From Acinetobacter sp. ANC 4805 (GTDB lineage Bacteria; Pseudomonadota; Gammaproteobacteria; Pseudomonadales; Moraxellaceae): a stretch of 64,000 nt of DNA. The notes beneath the pieces were generated by a model that did not search any database, had not been told where the DNA came from, and saw only the letters and a program-made list of their open reading frames with translations. Every line of letters begins with the position of its first letter. Positions within the stretch are counted from its first letter, which is position 1. Below, one piece after another: positions 57,204-64,000 of the stretch. The stretch lies in assembly GCF_022549495.1 (NCBI RefSeq), contig NZ_JAKZGD010000010.1, positions 1 through 64,000 on the forward strand, read 5' to 3'. The position numbers and the translations under genes were made by a program.

Positions 57204-58307
57204 TTATTCCTGACTCTTAAAGTTGACACGTGCAGTAACCCCACACATCAGTTCATAACCGACAGTGCCTGAAGCTGCGGCAACGTCATCAATTGCTAAA
57301 ACAATTCCTGTACTCGACTTGCCCCAAAGCACCACTTCACTGCCAAGTTCAGCGTTGGGAACGGGTGTTAAATCAACAGCGAGCATGTCCATACTGACTC
57401 GACCAATAGTTCGGGTACGAATGCCATTGACCAAGATCGGTGTCCCTGTTGGAGAGATTCGCTGATAACCATCGGCATAACCGCAAGCCACGATTCCAAC
57501 TTTTATTGACTGTTCAGCAATAAAATTTGAGCCATAGCCCACACTTTCGTTCGGGTTAAGTTGTTGAATCGCGATAATTTCGCTGCGTAGACTCATGGTT
57601 GGGGCAAGCCCCCAGTCTTGAATGCTATGTTTGGGATAATCGGGAGAACTTCCGTACAACATGATGCCTGTTCGAACGACATCAGACTGGACATGGGCTT
57701 TGTAACGTAAAATAGCAGCACTATTACAAACAGATCTTTCACCTGCTAAGCCTTGAAGCATCACCTCAAATTCAGCGAGTTGATAATCAATACCTGTCTG
57801 CCCTAATCGGTCTCCATCCGCATCAGAGAAATGCATCATATGCGTTATTTTAGCGACCGAATTTAGACGGTTGAGATGTTGCCAAGTCTTAAAATACTGT
57901 TGTGGTTTGAAACCTAAGCGATTCATTCCACTATTCATTTTTAGAAAAATATCAAACTGTGCAGGGTAAATATGCTGCTGTACCCATTCCACTTGCTGTT
58001 CGTTATGAACGGTGAAACTGAGTTGGTACTGAACACAATCAAATAAATCTTGAGGAGAAAAAATCCCTTCAAGCAATAGAATTGGTCCAGTCCAACCTAA
58101 CGCACGCAGTCGTTTTGCTTCTTCAATATCGAGTAACGCAAATCCATCTGCACTTTTAAATGATTCATACACACGTTCAATACCATGCCCATAGGCATTG
58201 GCTTTGACCACAGCAAAGACCTGACTTGTAGGCACTGATTTTCTCACCACCTCCAAGTTTTGGCGCAATGCCTGAGTATGAATAACGGCGGTAATAGGGC
58301 GAGGCAT
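57204..58307 (-). CDS. dadX: alanine racemase (catabolic, DadX-type)
   Basis: A 367-residue PLP enzyme. The PLP lysine is in VFAVVKANAYGHG near residue 34, and the catalytic Tyr of the C-terminal domain is in the NESVGYGSNF region near 256. MNSGMNRLGF and RVSMDMLAVDL are conserved. It lies 24 bases after dadA, which marks it as the catabolic isozyme that turns L-alanine into the D form for DadA. Confidence 0.93.
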   Translation of the reverse strand: MPRPITAVIHTQALRQNLEVVRKSVPTSQVFAVVKANAYGHGIERVYESFKSADGFALLDIEEAKRLRALGWTGPILLLEGIFSPQDLFDCVQYQLSFTVHNEQQVEWVQQHIYPAQFDIFLKMNSGMNRLGFKPQQYFKTWQHLNRLNSVAKITHMMHFSDADGDRLGQTGIDYQLAEFEVMLQGLAGERSVCNSAAILRYKAHVQSDVVRTGIMLYGSSPDYPKHSIQDWGLAPTMSLRSEIIAIQQLNPNESVGYGSNFIAEQSIKVGIVACGYADGYQRISPTGTPILVNGIRTRTIGRVSMDMLAVDLTPVPNAELGSEVVLWGKSSTGIVLAIDDVAAASGTVGYELMCGVTARVNFKSQE

Positions 58308-58331
58308 AATAAACTTCCTTGTACGCTGTAA

Positions 58332-59588
58332 TTATGCTGCGTGTGAATAACGCTGAATGGACAAACCATCGGTACTAATATCTGGGCGATGATTCAGCAC
58401 AAGATCGCTGATCAACTTTCCTGAACCACATGCCATCGTCCAACCTAAAGTGCCATGCCCAGTATTTAAAAATAGGTTCTTATACTGCGTTGCACCGATA
58501 ATTGGAGTGCTGTCTGGTGTCATTGGGCGTAAACCTGTCCAGAACAAAGCCTGTTGTAAATCGCCACCAGGGAATAAGCCTTGTGTCACCATTTCTAAAG
58601 TGGCACGGCGGTCTTCATTCAAACCCAGATTAAAACCACTCAACTCCGCCATACCACCGACACGAATACGCTGATCAAAACGTGTAATCGCAACTTTGTA
58701 GGTTTCATCTAATACGGTGGATTGTGGTGCGAGCGCTGGATCAACAATTGGGATTGTTAATGAATAGCCTTTGACTGGATATACAGGTAAATTCAGTGCT
58801 AATGGTTTGAGAAAATCACGAGAATAACTACCAAAAGCCAGTACAAAACGGTCAGCGGTCAATACAGCACCATTGACCATGACCCCTTTGATTTCATCGC
58901 CTTCAACAATTAAGTTTTCAACATGCTGATCAAACTTAAACTCCACACCTAAATCTTGTGCGAGTTTTGCCAAAGCATTGGTGAATAGATAACAGTCGCC
59001 TGTCTCATCATTGGGTAAATGCAGACCACCAACCAACTGATCGGTGTGAGCTAAAGCAGGCTCTACACGCGCCAACTCTTGTGCATTGAGTAAATCGAAA
59101 TCCACACCACATTCTTTAAGTACTTGAATATCTCGTTGCACCGCGTCAAGTTGGGCTTCATTACGGAAGACTTGCAGCGTACCGCTTGAACGATTTTCGT
59201 AGTTAATTCCTGTTTTTGTTCTTAAATCACGTAGACAGTCACGGCTATATTCCGCGACGCGCATCATACGTTCTTTATTTACAGCATAGCTTTGTGGATT
59301 ACAGTTTTTCAGCATTTGAGCCATCCACTGTAACTGCCACATACTGCCGTCAATATTAATGGCGAGTGGTGCGTGATGTTGGAACATCCATTTGACCGCT
59401 TTAAAAGGAATGCCGGGTGCTGCCCATGGTGTCGAATACCCCGGAGAAATTTGCCCTGCATTGCCAAAGCTGGTTTCTTTAGCAGGCCCTGACTGACGAT
59501 CAAGCACAGTCACTTGAGCCCCTTGTTGCGCAAGGTAATAAGCACTTGCCACACCAATCACACCACTTCCTAAGACGATGACGCGCAT
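58332..59588 (-). CDS. dadA: D-amino acid dehydrogenase small subunit DadA
   Basis: A 418-residue FAD-dependent dehydrogenase. The dinucleotide-binding motif is [29 protein letters not shown], and [26 protein letters not shown] is typical of DadA. It oxidises D-alanine to pyruvate and ammonia at the membrane. It is the first gene of the dadA-dadX-ridA-cycA group and divergent from the Lrp-type regulator. Confidence 0.96.
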   Translation of the reverse strand: MRVIVLGSGVIGVASAYYLAQQGAQVTVLDRQSGPAKETSFGNAGQISPGYSTPWAAPGIPFKAVKWMFQHHAPLAINIDGSMWQLQWMAQMLKNCNPQSYAVNKERMMRVAEYSRDCLRDLRTKTGINYENRSSGTLQVFRNEAQLDAVQRDIQVLKECGVDFDLLNAQELARVEPALAHTDQLVGGLHLPNDETGDCYLFTNALAKLAQDLGVEFKFDQHVENLIVEGDEIKGVMVNGAVLTADRFVLAFGSYSRDFLKPLALNLPVYPVKGYSLTIPIVDPALAPQSTVLDETYKVAITRFDQRIRVGGMAELSGFNLGLNEDRRATLEMVTQGLFPGGDLQQALFWTGLRPMTPDSTPIIGATQYKNLFLNTGHGTLGWTMACGSGKLISDLVLNHRPDISTDGLSIQRYSHAA

Positions 59589-59607
59589 AATAGTCCCTCA
59601 CGCACAC

Positions 59608-59658
59608 ACTAGTTTATTTAACTAGTATATTTTTGCATCAATAGTTTTTTTCACTATT
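59608..59658. promoter_or_regulatory. paired inverted repeats in the dadA/dadR intergenic region
   Basis: ACTAGT-N7-ACTAGT (59608-59626) and AATAGT-N7-ACTATT (59640-59658) share symmetry and spacing. Their centres are 32 bp apart, three helical turns. This is the layout expected of an Lrp/AsnC-type regulator binding one face of the DNA. Confidence 0.6.
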
Positions 59659-59726
59659 TTTAGGCTTATAATCTAGGTAATTTCATGTTTTTGTCGTGAA
59701 AAAAGTGAAATAAAAGGAAATAATCT

Positions 59727-60194
59727 ATGCGTAAATTAGACCGTATTGATCGCCTGATTTTAGACATTTTGCAGCGTGAGGGTCGCATCGCGATTAGCGA
59801 ACTGGCTTTACGTGTCAATTTGTCCACCACGCCATGTTCAGAGCGCGTCAAACGCTTAGAGCGTGAAGGCATCATCATGGGTTATTACGCGCGCCTCAAT
59901 CCTGCCTATGTTGATCGTAGCCTTTTAGTATTTTTAGAAATTAAGCTTTCAGCCAAATCTGGCGATGTTTTTGATCAGGTTGCACGTGATCTGGTTGATA
60001 TTCCTGAAGTGCTAGAATGCCATCTGATCTCAGGTGAGTTTGATTATTTAGTCAAAGCCAGACTGAAAGAAATGAGTGCTTATCGACGTTTATTGGGTGA
60101 TCTACTTAAAAAGCTGCCTGCTTCAGCCTCGTCACATAGCTATGTGGTGATGGAGGAAGTCAAAGAAGGCTTATACCTTGATGTCAGCAAATAA
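59727..60194 (+). CDS. dadR: Lrp/AsnC-family regulator of alanine catabolism
   Basis: A 155-residue feast/famine regulator. The N-terminal helix-turn-helix is LDRIDRLILDILQREGRIAISELALRVNLSTTPCSERVKRLEREGII. The C-terminal RAM domain senses amino acids (VLECHLISGEFDYLVKARLKEMSAYRRLL). Divergent placement next to dadA makes it the likely L-alanine-responsive activator, as DadR is in Pseudomonas. Confidence 0.92.
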   Translation: MRKLDRIDRLILDILQREGRIAISELALRVNLSTTPCSERVKRLEREGIIMGYYARLNPAYVDRSLLVFLEIKLSAKSGDVFDQVARDLVDIPEVLECHLISGEFDYLVKARLKEMSAYRRLLGDLLKKLPASASSHSYVVMEEVKEGLYLDVSK

Positions 60195-60221
60195 AGTACG
60201 CACGGTTCAGAGCGTACTTTA
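60192..60221. terminator. terminator between dadR and the convergent membrane-protein gene
   Basis: Inverted repeat TAAAGTACGC (60192-60201) and GCGTACTTTA (60212-60221). The first arm includes the dadR stop codon. Confidence 0.6.
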
Positions 60222-60239
60222 GAACTAAAGTCAGAAGAG

Positions 60240-61388
60240 CTAAAAATATTTTAAGATCGAAATCTGTTTATTTTGATGCTTAAAATTTGAGAACCATTGC
60301 ACCGCAGGATAAAGTGCAAAAGACAGTGCAATACTCATCAGCCACATCATCCACACATGGTCGACAGAAAAATAGTGCCCATGATTGAGACCCCAGATAT
60401 TCACTGCAAGCACATACAGCAGTTTCAAGACATATAAATGCAAGAGATAAAAGAACATTGGCACAGAACCAAATACAACCAGTGGTCTAAACCATCGTTG
60501 TTGCTGCCAACGCTCAAACAGCACCAAAATAATCAGCCCAACACCAACATTCCATAAAATAAAAAGCAATGACGGTGGGTATTTGGTCAAATTAAAAAAG
60601 CTCATGAGGCTTAGTGAAAATGCGTCAAAGTGCTGCCAAGGCTGATTGCCATAGATATTGATCAAACGTAGTACAATAAACAAACCGATACTGAACATAG
60701 CAATTGACACCAAGTAGGTATTTCTTTGTTTTACCGTATATTTTTGACTGAAAAAATGTCCCAAAGCAAAACCTAACAAAATCACGCCGATCCACGGTAA
60801 AACAGGATAAGAACTTCGCAATTTGATCCCAGCAAACTCCATCCAACCACGTTCATGTAAGATCAGCCAAAGTGTCTGCATCCAACTTCCTTCGGCAAAA
60901 TGAACCGAGTCCAGTAAGTTATGCCCAAAAATAATTGCACATGCACTCAGCACAATTGTCGGTAAAGGCAGACTAATACATGCTGCCAAAGCCAACATGC
61001 TCACGCCAATTGCCCAAATGACTTGCAGATAGATGACCTCAGGTGGAAAAGTTGCAGTCCAAGCAAAATTAACCAACGTCAGCTCAAGCCCAATCAGAAA
61101 TAAACCACGTTTGAATAAAAAAGTTCGTGTTTGCTGCACGCTTTGCGTCTTTGAATAAAACAAAAATGCTGAAATACCCGTTAGCAGCACAAAAACCGGC
61201 GCACAAAGATGTGCCAATAATCGACTTCCAAACAATGCAGGTTCGGTCATGACGATGTCCATCGGGTCACTGACCTGCTTATGCAGATAAAAGGTTTCCC
61301 TCACATGATCGAGCAACATAATCAGAATAACCAAACCACGTAATGCATCTATCGACTGTAAACGTTGCGTATTTTTTTCGACTCGCAT
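60240..61388 (-). CDS. HGSNAT/DUF1624-type multi-pass membrane acyltransferase-like protein
   Basis: A 382-residue protein with about ten membrane helices. The start RLQSIDALRGLVILIMLLDHVRETFYLHK matches the heparan-alpha-glucosaminide N-acetyltransferase (DUF1624) family; the Asp and His there are conserved. Bacterial members are presumed to acetylate sugars at the membrane, but substrates are unknown. ATG 61388 is used; no clear ribosome-binding site is seen. It is divergent from the TonB receptor, so the operator at 61405-61432 could affect both. Confidence 0.78.
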   Translation of the reverse strand: MRVEKNTQRLQSIDALRGLVILIMLLDHVRETFYLHKQVSDPMDIVMTEPALFGSRLLAHLCAPVFVLLTGISAFLFYSKTQSVQQTRTFLFKRGLFLIGLELTLVNFAWTATFPPEVIYLQVIWAIGVSMLALAACISLPLPTIVLSACAIIFGHNLLDSVHFAEGSWMQTLWLILHERGWMEFAGIKLRSSYPVLPWIGVILLGFALGHFFSQKYTVKQRNTYLVSIAMFSIGLFIVLRLINIYGNQPWQHFDAFSLSLMSFFNLTKYPPSLLFILWNVGVGLIILVLFERWQQQRWFRPLVVFGSVPMFFYLLHLYVLKLLYVLAVNIWGLNHGHYFSVDHVWMMWLMSIALSFALYPAVQWFSNFKHQNKQISILKYF

Positions 61389-61404
61389 AGTAAAAATAAA
61401 CAAA

Positions 61405-61432
61405 TTAATGTAATGTTATACTATTACATTAA
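61405..61432. promoter_or_regulatory. Zur-like box and inverted repeat before a TonB-dependent receptor
   Basis: TGTTATACTATTACA (61414-61428) matches the remembered Zur consensus TGTTATAnTATAACA at all but one defined position. An overlapping perfect inverted repeat has arms TTAATGTAAT (61405-61414) and ATTACATTAA (61423-61432). It lies 35 bases before the receptor start. Confidence 0.6.
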
Positions 61433-61463
61433 ATCTATTTTGTCTTTATTTGGCTGATCATTT

Positions 61464-63554
61464 ATGCAATACAAATTCGGATTATGCTCATGTTTGGGGC
61501 TTGGTTTTATTTCCACTGCGGCGTGGGCAGAAGATAAAACCGCTGTACTCGCTACCATCCATATTCAAGCAGATGCGACACAACCCAGTCATGAAACAAG
61601 TCCTGCAACCACGAAGTTCTCTCATGATGTAGTCGACGTCCCCTTTAGCCGTTCATTCCTGTCAAAACAGCAACTCGAACAACAGGATGTACAACGGATT
61701 GATGATGCATTAACACTGGTCAGTGGGGTCTTTCACCAAAATAGCTTAGGTGGAGGTTTTTGGGATAACTACTCAATACGAGGATTTAGCACAGATCCCA
61801 ATTGGGGAGCAGCCATGATCCGCAATGGTTTAAGTGTCAATCGTGGTATTAGCGCACCTAAAGATATGGTCAATATCGAATCCCTCGATTTCTTAAAAGG
61901 CCCAATGGCAGCTTTATACGGTCGTGGAGAAACAGGGGGATTACTCAATCTGAATAGTAAAAAACCACAATGGCAAAGCGAAAATGAAGTGAATTTACGT
62001 GCAAACAGCCTTGAAAAATACCGTGTCAGTGTCGAACACACCGCTCCCATCAATGATGAACTTGCTTACCGTTTGGCCATCGCCCATGAGGACAACCAAA
62101 GCTTCCGAGAAAATGTGAGTAGTGAACGCTGGTTTTTTTCACCCCAACTGACATGGAAAATTTCAGATCAAACTCAACTTGATTTTGATAGTGAATTTAC
62201 TCAACAACTAGGTACTTTTGATCGTGGTGTCAGTACCTTTCAGAAAAAATTTGTGATGAACCCCAAAACATTCACAGGTGAACCAAATGATGGTGACATG
62301 CGAGTGAAAGATCATTTCTATCAATTTCGTCTAAGTCACACGTTCGATGATACGTGGGCACTAAACAGCGCACTCAGTTATAAAGATGCGCAACTGGTTG
62401 GCTTCTCTACCGAACCACGTCGTATGCAAGCCGATGGACAAACGTTAGAGCGTCAGCGTCGTTATCGTAATTATCAAAGTGAAGACCTACTGTTGCAAAC
62501 TGAACTACTGGGCAAATTAGAACATTCATGGGCAAGGCATGAACTTTTAGTGTCCAGTGAAATTGGGCAACTGGATTATCGCCAGTACCAACAACGTCGC
62601 AATCACAGCACAAGCAATCCAAATACCATCAACATTTATCATCCGATTTATGCGCAATATCTTCCAAGTCTCGCCCCCTTTACGGATACAGATGAACGCC
62701 AACGCTATTTCGCCCTCAATCTGCAAGATCAGATCTTTTTCAATGATCAATGGAGTGTGTTGCTCGGTTCACGTTTCGATCAGGTTGAGCAGAATTTTGA
62801 AAATCATCGAACCCAAGCTCAGCATAGTCAAACCTTGCACCAAGCCAGTCCACGTGTTGGGATTAATTTCAAAGTATCAGATCAATGGGCATTTTATACA
62901 AACTATGGTCATTCATTTGCCATGAATAGTGGCATGAACCGTAATGGAGAAAATTTTGCCCCTGAAAAAGGACGAAGCTATGAGATCGGGAGTAAATATC
63001 AAATCGATGACCAGAGCTTAGCCAGTGTTGCATTATTTAAAATGCAAAAACAGAATGTCCTGACCACAGACCCAATTGATGCAAATTTTCAAACGGCTGC
63101 GGGAGAAGTGAGTAGCCAAGGCATCGAATTTGATTTTAATCGTCAGTTCAATGATCAATGGTCATTCAATGCCAATTATAGCTATACCGATGCCAAGATT
63201 GAAAAAGACCAAGACTTAGCCAAGGGTTCTCGACTCAGTAATATTCCTCAGCACCAAGCTTCAATGACGAGCAATTATGAATTTTTACAACAAGGCTCAA
63301 CGAAAGCTGGTGTAGGCGCAAACATCAGCTATGTTGGACAACGCAGCGGACATAATTTAGATAATGGTTTTAATTTGCCGAGCTATACCTTGGTCAATTT
63401 AAATGCGTATTACGCCCCTTCAGATCGCTTACGCTATCAGTTCAATCTCAATAATCTATTGGATAAAACCTATTATCTTTCTAGTTATAGTGATCTATGG
63501 ATTCAACCTGGCGAACCGATCAATGCTTCAGTTTCAGCACAATTTAAATTCTAA
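61464..63554 (+). CDS. TonB-dependent outer-membrane receptor (siderophore-receptor type)
   Basis: A 696-residue receptor with a signal peptide ending near AAWAED. The plug runs from about residue 45 to 160 (SRSFLSKQQLEQQDVQRIDDALTLVSGVF, then IESLDFLKGPMAALYGRGETGGLLNLNSKKP), and a 22-strand barrel ends in VSAQFKF. The sequence type is that of ferric-siderophore receptors. A Zur-like box in its promoter suggests that zinc, or a zinc-binding chelator, is the real cargo, or that zinc starvation induces it. Confidence 0.9.
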   Translation: MQYKFGLCSCLGLGFISTAAWAEDKTAVLATIHIQADATQPSHETSPATTKFSHDVVDVPFSRSFLSKQQLEQQDVQRIDDALTLVSGVFHQNSLGGGFWDNYSIRGFSTDPNWGAAMIRNGLSVNRGISAPKDMVNIESLDFLKGPMAALYGRGETGGLLNLNSKKPQWQSENEVNLRANSLEKYRVSVEHTAPINDELAYRLAIAHEDNQSFRENVSSERWFFSPQLTWKISDQTQLDFDSEFTQQLGTFDRGVSTFQKKFVMNPKTFTGEPNDGDMRVKDHFYQFRLSHTFDDTWALNSALSYKDAQLVGFSTEPRRMQADGQTLERQRRYRNYQSEDLLLQTELLGKLEHSWARHELLVSSEIGQLDYRQYQQRRNHSTSNPNTINIYHPIYAQYLPSLAPFTDTDERQRYFALNLQDQIFFNDQWSVLLGSRFDQVEQNFENHRTQAQHSQTLHQASPRVGINFKVSDQWAFYTNYGHSFAMNSGMNRNGENFAPEKGRSYEIGSKYQIDDQSLASVALFKMQKQNVLTTDPIDANFQTAAGEVSSQGIEFDFNRQFNDQWSFNANYSYTDAKIEKDQDLAKGSRLSNIPQHQASMTSNYEFLQQGSTKAGVGANISYVGQRSGHNLDNGFNLPSYTLVNLNAYYAPSDRLRYQFNLNNLLDKTYYLSSYSDLWIQPGEPINASVSAQFKF

Positions 63555-63562
63555 CTCAACAG

Positions 63563-63591
63563 CCTTCAGCCTACTTGGTACAGGCTGAAGG
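63563..63591. terminator. bidirectional terminator between the receptor and RraB genes
   Basis: Perfect 10-bp stem CCTTCAGCCT (63563-63572) and AGGCTGAAGG (63582-63591) with a 9-nt loop, then TTT. Confidence 0.75.
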
Positions 63592-63605
63592 TTTCAATAT
63601 TAAAA

Positions 63606-63974
63606 TTATTCAGCTTCATCATCATAGATATAGCTCATACAACCCCAACCATCGTATTCACCATCAAATTCTTGTGCAATACGCGTCATCCACTCTTCCA
63701 AATCGGCAATATCTTCATACTCAAGCATCATATTGATATGGATATTGAGTACCCACATGTCTGACCCATCAGAATGTAGTTCTTCTTGATACAGCGAAAT
63801 CTTTTGCTCTTGATGTAACAGGTGCAAGGCACATTTTTCAACTTGTTCTTGTTTCTCAAACACAATTGAAAATTCGACCTCGTGTGGCTCACTCAGGTCA
63901 TTGCCATCTTCAACCATCTGCCATAAGACATTGCCATTATCATTTTCTGGAAATTGCTCGTAGTCGCGAGTCAT
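63606..63974 (-). CDS. RraB-family ribonuclease E inhibitor
   Basis: A 122-residue acidic protein of the RraB family, which modulates RNase E in enteric bacteria. Matching features are DGNDLSEPHEVEFSIVFEKQEQVEKCALHLL near residue 24 and the acidic C-terminus YDGWGCMSYIYDDEAE. The gene is complete, with its start 26 bases from the window end. Confidence 0.8.
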   Translation of the reverse strand: MTRDYEQFPENDNGNVLWQMVEDGNDLSEPHEVEFSIVFEKQEQVEKCALHLLHQEQKISLYQEELHSDGSDMWVLNIHINMMLEYEDIADLEEWMTRIAQEFDGEYDGWGCMSYIYDDEAE

Positions 63975-64000
63975 ATAAATATCCTTTGTTATGTTTTGAG

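Overview
The window looks like a chromosomal segment of an Acinetobacter species (Moraxellaceae, Gammaproteobacteria). The sequence is AT-rich. It holds Acinetobacter-type neighbourhoods: the atpIBEFHAGDC operon beside znuA and zur-znuCB, a dadA-alr-ridA-cycA alanine operon with a divergent Lrp-type regulator, and a def / LysM protein / dprA / tsaC cluster. No rRNA, IS element, integrase, prophage or CRISPR array is visible. Most of it is core genome with a few patches of orphan genes.

Layout. 1-4.7 kb: a BetT-like choline transporter, then a TetR regulator divergent from an MpaB/DUF2236 protein. 4.7-12.1 kb: acetate uptake (DUF485 protein plus ActP), a divergent CrbS/MxtR-type transporter-histidine kinase, an orphan LuxR-type regulator and a fatty acid hydroxylase. 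12.4-15.9 kb: an orphan protein behind a striking operator-like palindrome, then an OprC-type copper receptor with a DUF2946 protein. 15.9-19.4 kb: peptide deformylase, LysM protein, DprA and TsaC. 19.4-23.9 kb: a candidate small RNA, an EamA exporter divergent from an AraC regulator, glutathione peroxidase, two tiny membrane proteins and a lipoprotein. 23.9-26.7 kb: a 716-residue orphan with a nuclease-like motif and a glycine zipper, and a gene split by a 10-bp tandem duplication. 26.8-34.0 kb: the complete F1Fo ATP synthase operon. 34.1-37.3 kb: zinc uptake (znuA; zur-znuC-znuB) with a Zur box. 37.4-41.1 kb: DyP peroxidase, ArgS and a SPOR protein.

41.1-46.5 kb: GST, OsmC, pirin, then a PadR / Fur-like / DUF3861 / DUF2798 operon under a large perfect palindrome, a HAD protein and a GNAT acetyltransferase. 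46.7-54.7 kb: guaA, DUF445, a YgiW-type protein, DoxX, DedA, LysE, a lipoprotein, ParA, SirB2 and BolA. 54.9-55.1 kb: two identical tRNA-Gly(GCC) genes. 55.2-60.2 kb: D/L-alanine catabolism. 60.2-64 kb: an HGSNAT-type membrane protein, a TonB-dependent receptor with a Zur-like operator, and an RraB-family protein.

Regulatory signals are the richest source of new leads. They are two Zur-like boxes about 26 kb apart (znuA and a TonB receptor annotated by homology as a siderophore receptor), a paired operator in the dad intergenic region, a 19-bp inverted repeat before the padR-type gene, a DesT/FabR-like site before an orphan gene, and a candidate minus-strand small RNA with two tandem terminators. 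All functions are inferred from reading the sequence and remembered family knowledge; no database search was run.
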